Origin: Flavobacterium sp. | GTDB lineage: Bacteria; Bacteroidota; Bacteroidia; Flavobacteriales; Flavobacteriaceae | Length of the DNA: 6,598 bases | Direction: 5' to 3' | NCBI GenBank assembly: GCA_024709705.1 | Contig: JANJWE010000029.1 | Coordinates: 1 to 6,598, forward strand | The notes under the pieces: model-generated | The model's input: only the letters and a program-made list of their open reading frames with translations | What the model was told of the DNA's origin: nothing | Database searches by the model: none | Shown: positions 1 through 5,005 of the stretch, piece after piece | How positions within the stretch are numbered: position 1 is the first letter of the stretch | Layout: every line of letters begins with the position of its first letter | Made by a program: the position numbers and the translations under genes

Positions 1-171
1 GGCTAAATTAGGTTCATCGGCTTGCCAATAATAATACAAATTCAACCCTTTCCAAATAAAATCTTTTACTTCCAATGCAGAAGGAACCGGATTGTCATCA
101 ATGTCTTCACAGGAGATTAAAACCCCAAGAAAGAGAAAAAGTCCCACAAAAAAACGATTCAAATATTTCAT
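1..171 (-). CDS. S41-type peptidase lipoprotein, N-terminal part only
   Basis: This is the first 57 codons of a minus-strand gene that runs off the left edge. The ATG at 171-169 is followed by a lipoprotein signal peptide: K2 and R6, a hydrophobic stretch at about 7-19, and a lipobox L-I-S-C with the lipidated cysteine at residue 21. The acidic run after it (CEDIDD) resembles the surface-export signal of Bacteroidota lipoproteins. The segment VKDFIWKGLNLYYYWQADEP at about 36-55 matches the N-terminal region I know from Flavobacterium S41 (C-terminal processing type) peptidases, which carry PDZ and serine/lysine protease domains further downstream. Those catalytic parts lie outside the window, so the family call rests on this one segment. 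The product should be an envelope-anchored protease, possibly on the cell surface. The gene is divergent from the sigma factor gene, with 113 bases between them. Confidence 0.72.
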   Translation of the reverse strand, partial: MKYLNRFFVGLFLFLGVLISCEDIDDNPVPSALEVKDFIWKGLNLYYYWQADEPNLA

Positions 172-225
172 AGCTTTTATTTTAATAACGTAAATTTAAT
201 AACTTTAGATTAATTTTTAGAACCC

Positions 226-252
226 TTGTAACAAAAATTAAAGTTAATCGTC
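226..252 (+). promoter_or_regulatory. Candidate ECF-sigma-type promoter of the sigma factor operon
   Basis: TTGTAAC at 226-232 is followed after exactly 16 bases by CGTC at 249-252. An AAC-containing -35 box and a CGT-containing -10 box with a spacer of about 16 bases is the usual design of ECF sigma promoters. Transcription would begin near 258-262, giving a leader of about 25 bases before the ATG at 285. The plus strand here shows no good TAnnTTTG box of the Bacteroidota housekeeping type. Autoregulation by the downstream sigma factor is inferred. Confidence 0.5.
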
Positions 253-284
253 TTCACTGTATAACCTAACTTAAAAGCAAACGA

Positions 285-800
285 ATGACCCAATTTGAAT
301 TTGTAGAGCTTATATCGCCTTTTAAAGACAAAGTCTTTCGTTTGGCTAAGCGGTTATTGGTAAGTACAGATGAAGCACAAGATGCTACTCAAGACATATT
401 GTTAAAACTTTGGGATAAAAAAGTGAATTTGAAAAACTATTCCAGTGTTGAAGCCTTTGCTATGACAATGACCAAAAATCATTGTTTGGATCAATTGAAA
501 TCGAAAAGAGCTTCAAATTTAACTTTAGTGCATTCCAACTATAGAGACAATGCTTCGGGATTAGAACAAAAAGTTGAAGACCGTGATAGTTGGAGTTGGG
601 TAGAAAAAATTATGAGAGAATTGCCCGAGCAACAACGCTTGATCATTCAGCTACGAGATATAGAAAGCTATGAATTTGAACAAATTGCCGAGATACTAAA
701 TATGAATGAAACTGCTGTTCGGGTTGCTTTATCCCGTGCCCGAAAAACCATTAAAGAAAAAATGATTAAAACGCATCAATATGGAATTGGAAACTATTAA
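285..800 (+). CDS. ECF-family RNA polymerase sigma factor (sigma-70 family)
   Basis: A 171-residue protein, the normal size for an extracytoplasmic-function sigma factor. Region 2 covers about residues 10-76 and includes the typical VSTDEAQDATQDILLKLW segment (26-43), which contacts core polymerase and the -10 element. Region 4 covers about 109-160: LPEQQRLIIQLRDIE (113-127), then the helix-turn-helix FEQIAEILNMNETAVRVALS (131-150) and the basic RARKTIKEK. There is no region 3, as expected for an ECF factor. The start at 285 is the first ATG and keeps the whole of region 2. The end overlaps the next gene by 20 bases, which suggests translational coupling with a membrane partner and hence control by sequestration. 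An ECF-like promoter at 226-252 suggests it transcribes its own operon. The trigger is unknown; the cargo is two DUF4252 proteins rather than a SusC/SusD pair. Confidence 0.93.
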   Translation: MTQFEFVELISPFKDKVFRLAKRLLVSTDEAQDATQDILLKLWDKKVNLKNYSSVEAFAMTMTKNHCLDQLKSKRASNLTLVHSNYRDNASGLEQKVEDRDSWSWVEKIMRELPEQQRLIIQLRDIESYEFEQIAEILNMNETAVRVALSRARKTIKEKMIKTHQYGIGNY

Positions 801-1254
801 AATATTACTCGAAAAATATTTCGAAGGGGAAACTTCTATCGAAGAAGAAAAACAATTGAAAACCTATTTCTCCAAACCGGATTGTGCACCCGAACTACAA
901 CAATATAAAGAAATGTTTGGTTATTTTGAATCTGAAAAAGATTCCGTTTGGGAAAAAACATTGCCCATTGAAAAGACGTCTAGCCCAAGAAAAATAATTT
1001 CTTTTATAAGTCTGGGAATTGCAGCCAGTTTACTTTTATTTGGCGGTATTTTAACTTATAATTCACTCCAAGAAGAAAACAATCAAACTAAGCTAACTTC
1101 TTCAGATTTAGGTACTTTTGACAATCCGGAAGAGGCCTTTTTGGAAACTCAAAAAGCCTTGGCTCTGGTATCTCAAAAACTAAACAAAGGACTCGAAGGC
1201 GTTAGCTATATAAATGAATATCAAAAAACTACTAATTTAATTTTCAAAAACTAG
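781..1254 (+). CDS. Probable anti-sigma factor, single-pass membrane protein
   Basis: A 157-residue protein whose ATG lies inside the sigma factor gene (20-base overlap). The cytoplasmic N-terminal part (about 1-70) starts with ILLEKYFEGETSIEEEKQL, a pattern common in small Bacteroidota membrane proteins encoded next to ECF sigma factors. One transmembrane helix lies at about 72-94 (IISFISLGIAASLLLFGGIL). A periplasmic tail of about 60 residues follows (GTFDNPEEAFLETQKALALV at 111-130) and looks helical. No HxxxCxxC zinc motif of classic ZAS anti-sigma domains is present; its only cysteine is at 35. The anti-sigma role is therefore inferred from position, overlap and topology, not from a recognised domain. 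I recognise the tail as a conserved element of Flavobacterium proteins at this locus. It could sense an envelope signal or contact the exported DUF4252 products encoded next. Confidence 0.75.
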   Translation: MELETIKILLEKYFEGETSIEEEKQLKTYFSKPDCAPELQQYKEMFGYFESEKDSVWEKTLPIEKTSSPRKIISFISLGIAASLLLFGGILTYNSLQEENNQTKLTSSDLGTFDNPEEAFLETQKALALVSQKLNKGLEGVSYINEYQKTTNLIFKN

Positions 1255-1259
1255 AAATC

Positions 1260-1790
1260 ATGATAAAATTTTTAACCACTTTAGTAATTGCTCTTGTTTC
1301 TCACGTCCTTTTAGGTCAAACCGTCTTTGATAAATTTGACGGCCCTGAAGATATTACAACCATAACCGTGAATAAAAAGATGTTTGAAATGATGAGCAAA
1401 GTCAAAACAAACACAACAGATAAAGAGGCTCAACAATACCTTAATCTGGTAAAAAAACTGGAAAACCTAAAAGTATTTGTTACCTCAAATACCAAAATGG
1501 CTGCTGATATGAAAGCTACTGCCGAAAAATACATCAAATCACCGGGATTGGAAGAACTCATGCGAGTAAACGACGGTGGAAAAAGTGTAAAAATACACAT
1601 CCGTTCGGGTGCCAATGGTACTAAAATTAAAGAACTCTTCATGTTTATAGAAGGGGGGCCAAAAGACAAAGAAACCATTATCTTGCTTTTAACCGGCGAT
1701 TTCGATTTAAATGAAATCTCCTTGTTAACAGATAAAATGAGTTTACCCGGAGGAGAAGATTTGAAAAAAGCTTCAAAAGGAAAAAAATAA
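1260..1790 (+). CDS. Exported DUF4252-family protein
   Basis: A 176-residue protein with an N-terminal signal peptide: K3, a hydrophobic core at about 4-18, and likely cleavage near G19-Q20. The first mature residues (TVFDKFDGPEDITTITVNKK) and the later segments QQYLNLVKKLENLKVFVT and MKATAEKYIKSPGLEELMRV are what I know of DUF4252 proteins in Flavobacterium. The domain covers roughly residues 22-160 and alternates amphipathic helices with beta strands. There is no lipobox cysteine, so the product should be free in the periplasm or secreted. It starts five bases after the stop of the membrane-protein gene, which places it in the same operon as the sigma factor. The biochemical function of DUF4252 is not known to me. 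A run of six G at 1653-1658 within the gene does not disturb the frame. Confidence 0.85.
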   Translation: MIKFLTTLVIALVSHVLLGQTVFDKFDGPEDITTITVNKKMFEMMSKVKTNTTDKEAQQYLNLVKKLENLKVFVTSNTKMAADMKATAEKYIKSPGLEELMRVNDGGKSVKIHIRSGANGTKIKELFMFIEGGPKDKETIILLLTGDFDLNEISLLTDKMSLPGGEDLKKASKGKK

Positions 1791-1875
1791 TTTCAATTTG
1801 AATTGTTTCTTTTGGAAACTGAAATGCCAACATCTTTGACATGAAAAACAAGACTACTTCTAAAAAATTTAAATT

Positions 1876-2403
1876 ATGAAAAACTATATATTTTTAATTC
1901 TGATTCTAACCCTTACAGGATGTACCAACGAAAGTTCTTTGCAAAAATATTTTGTTGAAAAAACCGAATCATCCGACTTTATAGCCGTTGATATTTCTCC
2001 TAATATATTAAATACTGACCCCAATGTTTTATCTGAAGAGCAAAAAAAGGCTTTAAAAACCTTTAAAAAAATGAACATTTTAGCGTTCAAAATGAATGAA
2101 ACCAATCAAGATAAATATACTCAGGAAAACGCAAAACTTAAGGAGATTCTCAAAGATGAAAAATACCAAGAGCTCATGAAGTTTGGTTCCGGTAAAAGTG
2201 GAGCGGCGGTTTATTTCACCGGAAAAGAAGATGCTGTTGATGAATTCATTTTATATGGAGCCCAGTCGGAAACCGGTTTTGCCGTAGTTCGTGTTCTTGG
2301 AGATAAAATGAATCCCGAAGATTTTATGGTACTTCTGAGTGCTTTACAAAAATCGGATATCAATCAAGAACATCTCAAACCTCTTGAAGGTTTGTTTAAA
2401 TAA
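1876..2403 (+). CDS. DUF4252-family lipoprotein
   Basis: A 175-residue protein with a lipoprotein signal: K2, a hydrophobic stretch at 4-13, and lipobox L-T-G-C with the cysteine at 16. Mature segments such as LQKYFVEKTESSDFIAVDIS (22-41), DEKYQELMKFGSGKSG and GFAVVRVLGDKMNPEDFM match the DUF4252 lipoproteins of Flavobacterium. The layout parallels the preceding protein: a strand-rich start, a charged helical middle, ELM followed by a lysine- or glycine-rich turn, an exposed strand pair, and a C-terminal LLSALQKSDI-type helix. The two are probably old paralogues. An 85-base gap separates them. It holds an imperfect promoter-like pair (TTTG at 1811-1814, CATCTTTG at 1831-1838, 16 bases apart), so a secondary start is possible but weak. 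The strong hairpin at 2421-2448 closes the unit. Function is unknown. Confidence 0.85.
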   Translation: MKNYIFLILILTLTGCTNESSLQKYFVEKTESSDFIAVDISPNILNTDPNVLSEEQKKALKTFKKMNILAFKMNETNQDKYTQENAKLKEILKDEKYQELMKFGSGKSGAAVYFTGKEDAVDEFILYGAQSETGFAVVRVLGDKMNPEDFMVLLSALQKSDINQEHLKPLEGLFK

Positions 2404-2420
2404 CAGAAGTGTTTTAAAAT

Positions 2421-2448
2421 AAAAAATCCCGATAACTCGGGATTTTTT
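2421..2448. terminator. Bidirectional Rho-independent terminator
   Basis: A perfect 12-bp inverted repeat: AAAAAATCCCGA (2421-2432) pairs with TCGGGATTTTTT (2437-2448) around the loop TAAC. With A residues on the left and T residues on the right, it gives a GC-rich stem plus a U tract in both directions. It lies 17 bases after the stop of the DUF4252 lipoprotein gene and 19 bases beyond the stop of the converging L31 gene, so it probably serves both. Confidence 0.9.
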
Positions 2449-2467
2449 GTATTCAGTAAACAAAAGA

Positions 2468-2719
2468 TTATTTTCCTCTGTTTGCATATTTGTTTTTGAA
2501 TTTATCAATACGACCTGCTGTATCAATAAGTTTCGATTTACCTGTGTAAAAAGGGTGTGATGTTCTGGAAATCTCCATTTTAAACACCGGATATTCAACT
2601 CCTTCGTGTACAATGGTTTCTTTAGTTTCAACGGTTGATTTAGTAATAAAAACATCTTCGTTTGACATGTCTTTGAAAGCTACTAATCTGTAATTTTCTG
2701 GGTGAATTCCTTTTTTCAT
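2468..2719 (-). CDS. rpmE2: 50S ribosomal protein L31, type B
   Basis: An 83-residue protein beginning [20 protein letters not shown], with the L31 signature segment [20 protein letters not shown] and a basic C-terminus ending YANRGK. L31 bridges the large and small ribosomal subunits. There are no cysteines, so this is the zinc-free (type B) form rather than the CxxC zinc-binding form. I chose the ATG at 2719-2717 because it gives the family's normal length and N-terminus. The open frame continues 25 codons upstream to 2794, but that extension is unlike L31 and falls in a segment full of inverted repeats, so it is better read as a leader. A well-spaced promoter lies at 2826-2855, and the gene ends at the shared terminator at 2421-2448. 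Confidence 0.96.
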   Translation of the reverse strand: MKKGIHPENYRLVAFKDMSNEDVFITKSTVETKETIVHEGVEYPVFKMEISRTSHPFYTGKSKLIDTAGRIDKFKNKYANRGK

Positions 2720-2764
2720 TTTGTGTAAATCTTTTTCTATTAATGGCTGTGCTACATTTTGCGG

Positions 2765-2812
2765 CTTTTCATTGTGAAAAGGTATAAACGCCACACAACT
2801 TTTTGTTTATAC
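2765..2812 (-). promoter_or_regulatory. Two tandem hairpins in the 5' leader of the L31 gene
   Basis: Read on the minus strand, the predicted leader contains GTATAAAC (2812-2805) pairing perfectly with GTTTATAC (2789-2782) over a 15-base loop. The very next base starts CTTTTCA (2781-2775), pairing perfectly with TGAAAAG (2771-2765) over the loop CAA. The two stems directly abut. They lie about 45-95 bases before the start codon and a few bases after the predicted transcription start. They could stack into a binding site for L31 itself or another regulator. There is no long U tract, so simple termination is unlikely. The role is inferred. Confidence 0.5.
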
Positions 2813-2819
2813 TAATTTT
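2806..2819 (+). repeat. Direct repeat copy 1, TTTATACTAATTTT
   Basis: This 14-base string recurs exactly at 2921-2934, 115 bases away. Here it is followed by G, giving a plus-strand TAATTTTG box (2813-2820) that fits TAnnTTTG, but no TTG lies at the right distance upstream. The copy overlaps one arm of the L31 leader hairpin. Confidence 0.55.
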
Positions 2820-2825
2820 GAGGTG

Positions 2826-2855
2826 CAAATTTAATCAAATTATTCAAATCGCCAA
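2826..2855 (-). promoter_or_regulatory. Bacteroidota-type promoter of the L31 gene
   Basis: On the minus strand, TTG (2855-2853) is followed after 19 bases by TAAATTTG (2833-2826), a full match to the -7 consensus TAnnTTTG with the usual spacing from the -33 box. Transcription should start near 2820, giving a leader of about 100 bases before the ATG at 2719. Confidence 0.6.
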
Positions 2856-2920
2856 CGTATTTTTTCAAATTATTTAGTGTTGCATAATTTTAATCCCATT
2901 GTGTAACATTACAGCCTATT

Positions 2921-2934
2921 TTTATACTAATTTT
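2921..2934 (+). repeat. Direct repeat copy 2, TTTATACTAATTTT, possible promoter box of the DUF4199 gene
   Basis: This is the second exact copy of the 14-base string, ending 21 bases before the ATG at 2956. It contributes TAATTTTA (2928-2935), one base off the TAnnTTTG box. The nearest TTG (2899-2901) is 26 bases upstream, longer than usual. It is a plausible but imperfect promoter for the DUF4199 gene. Confidence 0.45.
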
Positions 2935-2955
2935 AGAAACTAAAACTCAATAAAT

Positions 2956-3465
2956 ATGGAAAACAAACAATCGTTAAAAAGTCTGATTCTCTTGTACGGT
3001 ACAATCTTAGCCGTTATAACCATCTTAATTTCTGTTGTAAAATATGTTTTAGGCAATCACTTGGAAAGAAATGCTTGGGAAAGCATGATCGGAATTGCAT
3101 TGATGATTATCTTAATTGTACAACCCATCAGATTACTCAAAAAAGGCAATAATGGCTTATTATCTATAAGTCAAGCCCTAAAAATAGGATTGGGTGTTGC
3201 AGTAATTTCTGGGATTCTTTCAATTTTTTACTTTGTACTTTTTGCCAACTTCATAGAGCCCAATTTCGCAAATGACGTTTTAGATGCTCAAATGTCTGAA
3301 GCCCTTAAACAAAATCCGAATCTTTCTACTGCCGAATTAGAGAAAGGAAAAGAACTTGGAAAAGGACTTGTGATGCCTATGCTTTATGGTGGAATTATAA
3401 TTGTTAATTTATTTCTGGGCTTTATTATTTCCTTAATTACCGGTTTGGCTTTGAAAAAAGAGTAA
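2956..3465 (+). CDS. DUF4199-family integral membrane protein
   Basis: A 169-residue protein with four predicted transmembrane helices at about 9-30, 41-60, 73-98 and 140-165. A hydrophilic loop at about 101-138 is rich in acidic residues and lysine (DVLDAQMSEALKQNPNLSTA). The four helices, the conserved proline in helix 2 (IVQPIRLLKK) and the loop after helix 3 are the pattern I know as DUF4199 in Bacteroidota. Its molecular function is unknown. It lies 46 bases upstream of a family 2 glycosyltransferase on the same strand, an arrangement I recall as common in Flavobacteriaceae, so the two may be co-transcribed and work at the same membrane. It could be a partner or lipid-handling factor, but nothing in the sequence shows catalysis. 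The start is the first ATG and immediately precedes helix 1. Confidence 0.85.
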   Translation: MENKQSLKSLILLYGTILAVITILISVVKYVLGNHLERNAWESMIGIALMIILIVQPIRLLKKGNNGLLSISQALKIGLGVAVISGILSIFYFVLFANFIEPNFANDVLDAQMSEALKQNPNLSTAELEKGKELGKGLVMPMLYGGIIIVNLFLGFIISLITGLALKKE

Positions 3466-3483
3466 TTTTAAGATACTTCTTCG

Positions 3484-3491
3484 TATTTTTG
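3484..3491 (+). promoter_or_regulatory. Possible -7 box upstream of the glycosyltransferase gene
   Basis: TATTTTTG fits TAnnTTTG exactly and lies 20 bases before the ATG at 3512. No TTG occurs at the expected 17-23 bases upstream; the nearest (3451-3453) is 30 bases away. This makes it a weak candidate for an internal promoter, with read-through from the DUF4199 gene as the alternative. Confidence 0.25.
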
Positions 3492-3511
3492 AACTCTTTT
3501 AGAACTGTTTT

Positions 3512-4471
3512 ATGGATATATCAGTAGTTATTCCACTACTCAACGAGGAAGAATCTTTATTAGAACTCCATTCCTGGATTGTTCAGGTAATGAATAAAAA
3601 CCAATACAGCTATGAAATCATCTTTATAGATGATGGTAGCTCAGATAATTCGTGGAATTGCATTACTCAATTATCTCAAGACAACCCTAATGTCAAAGCC
3701 ATTCGTTTTCTAAAAAATTTCGGAAAATCGCAAGCTTTACATGCCGGTTTTGCCAAAGCACAAGGCAATGTAGTTATTACCATGGATGCCGATTTGCAAG
3801 ACAACCCCGAAGAAATTCCGGAATTGTATAAAATGATTATGCATCAACAATACGACTTGGTTTCCGGATGGAAAAAAAAGCGATATGATGCAGTTGTATC
3901 TAAAAATTTACCTTCAAAATTATTCAATTGGGCTGCCCGAAAAACATCCGGAGTTCAATTGAATGACTTTAATTGCGGCTTAAAAGCCTATAAAAATCTA
4001 GTCATCAAAAACATTGAAGTATCCGGAGAAATGCACCGCTATATTCCGGTATTGGCAAAAAATGCCGGTTTTTCAAAAATTGGTGAAAAGGTGGTGAAAC
4101 ACCAAGCAAGAAAATATGGTGAAACCAAATTTGGTATGGAACGTTTTATCAACGGTTTTTTGGATTTAATTACCATATGGTTTTTGTCTCGCTTTGGAAA
4201 ACGACCCATGCATCTTTTTGGAGCGTGGGGCGTAGTGATGTTTCTCATCGGATTTTCTACAGCCGGTTACATCGGAATCTCTAAATTATACCGATTATAT
4301 AATGACTTACCCTATGATTTGGTAACCAATAGTCCGTATTTTTATATTTCCTTAACCACCATGATAATTGGAACTCAATTGTTCTTAGCCGGATTTTTAG
4401 GAGAAATAATTCTACGAAGTAAAAATGCAAGTGAAAATTACAAAATAGCAACTGAATTAAACATGAAATAA
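3512..4471 (+). CDS. Family 2 glycosyltransferase, membrane-anchored (DPM1/GtrB-like)
   Basis: A 319-residue protein with a GT-A catalytic domain at about 1-230 and two C-terminal helices at about 235-257 and 276-301. Visible motifs are VVIPLLNEEESL at the start, IDDGSSD (39-45) for nucleotide binding, DAD at 92-94 continuing as DLQD for the metal and sugar nucleotide, the LNDFNCGLKAYK acceptor-side motif (150-161), and SRFGKRPMHLFG (226-237) leading into the first helix. This is the layout of enzymes that move a sugar from a nucleotide donor to polyprenyl phosphate on the inner face of the cytoplasmic membrane, as in the dolichol-phosphate mannose synthase, GtrB and ArnC groups. The sugar and acceptor cannot be read from the sequence. 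The DUF4199 gene lies upstream, and a sugar-phosphate mutase follows beyond a broken gene. Length and motifs are complete. Confidence 0.92.
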   Translation: MDISVVIPLLNEEESLLELHSWIVQVMNKNQYSYEIIFIDDGSSDNSWNCITQLSQDNPNVKAIRFLKNFGKSQALHAGFAKAQGNVVITMDADLQDNPEEIPELYKMIMHQQYDLVSGWKKKRYDAVVSKNLPSKLFNWAARKTSGVQLNDFNCGLKAYKNLVIKNIEVSGEMHRYIPVLAKNAGFSKIGEKVVKHQARKYGETKFGMERFINGFLDLITIWFLSRFGKRPMHLFGAWGVVMFLIGFSTAGYIGISKLYRLYNDLPYDLVTNSPYFYISLTTMIIGTQLFLAGFLGEIILRSKNASENYKIATELNMK

Positions 4472-4510
4472 ATATATCAGCCAACACAACATTTAATATA
4501 CGCCAAAATC

Positions 4511-5001
4511 ATGAAAACAGAAATTATTCAGCATCAAATTATTGAAATTAGAGGTCAAAAAGTAATGCTTGATTTTCATTTAGCCGAATTATATGAAATC
4601 GAAACACGTTCTTTAAAACAAGCAGTCAAACGAAATAAAAATCGTTTTCCGCAAGATTTTATGTTTGAGTTAAATGAAGAAGAAATTCAAAATTTGGTGT
4701 CACAATTTGTGATACCATCAAAAGTAAGCTAGGTGGTGCAAAACCTTTCGCCTTTACAGAACAAGGAGTGGCCATGCTTTCAAGTGTGTTAAACTCCGAT
4801 AAAGCAATTGCTTTTAATATCGCCATTATGCGAACATTTGTATCGATTAGGCATTTTAGCTTGCAATACAAAGAATTAAATGATAAAATAATTGAAATAG
4901 AAAAACAGTTTCCTGACATTTATAAAATTTTAAATTTTTTAATGGACAAAGAAAGTAAACCCGGAAACTTTGAACGAAATAAAATAGGATACAAAAAATA
5001 A
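4511..5001 (+). pseudogene. ORF6N-domain protein, disrupted by one frameshift
   Basis: Frame 1 (4511-4732) encodes [20 protein letters not shown] and later [16 protein letters not shown], the start of the ORF6N DNA-binding domain found in phage and bacterial proteins. It stops at TAG 4730-4732. The missing continuation is in the frame one base back: [20 protein letters not shown] reads from about 4723, then IAIMRTFVSIRHFSL, and ends RNKIGYKK at 5001. The frames join at the A run 4720-4723. Restoring one A there gives [12 protein letters not shown] and an intact protein of about 163 residues, a normal size for the family. Everything else is well preserved, so the lesion is recent, a sequencing error, or a recoded site (AAA can re-pair one base back). 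ORF6N proteins often sit in mobile or phage-derived DNA, but no integrase or repeat flanks this one. The stop lies four bases before the mutase ATG. Confidence 0.85.
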
Positions 5002-5005
5002 GTAT

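Noticed and set aside
192..221. Possible minus-strand promoter for the S41 lipoprotein gene (TTC at 221-219, TAAATTTA at 199-192)
   Set aside because: Both boxes deviate from TTG / TAnnTTTG and the segment is a low-complexity AT palindrome, so I could not support it as a feature.
1653..1658. Run of six G in an AT-rich gene as a possible phase-variation tract
   Set aside because: The run is short, the reading frame is intact, and it simply encodes two glycines before PKDKE.
1430..1678. Minus-strand open frame inside the first DUF4252 gene
   Set aside because: It is a mirror of a well-supported coding gene, with no family pattern and no start signals.
1799..1822. Short inverted repeats (CAATT/AATTG and GTTTC/GAAAC) between the DUF4252 genes as a terminator
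   Set aside because: The stems are five AT-rich pairs with no U tract; they are too weak to split the operon.
1884..2105. Minus-strand open frame inside the DUF4252 lipoprotein gene
   Set aside because: It overlaps the signal peptide and first domain of a recognised protein; its own translation shows no known pattern.
2344..2655. Second minus-strand frame over the L31 gene and terminator
   Set aside because: It is out of frame with the clear L31 protein and reads straight through the terminator hairpin.
2720..2794. Upstream extension of the L31 frame (25 more codons to an ATG at 2794)
   Set aside because: The added residues do not resemble L31, the family normally begins [10 protein letters not shown], and the region carries inverted repeats typical of a leader.
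2902..2907. TGTAAC upstream of the DUF4199 gene, resembling the -35 box before the sigma gene
   Set aside because: No CGTC follows at the 16-base spacing, so it is probably a chance match.
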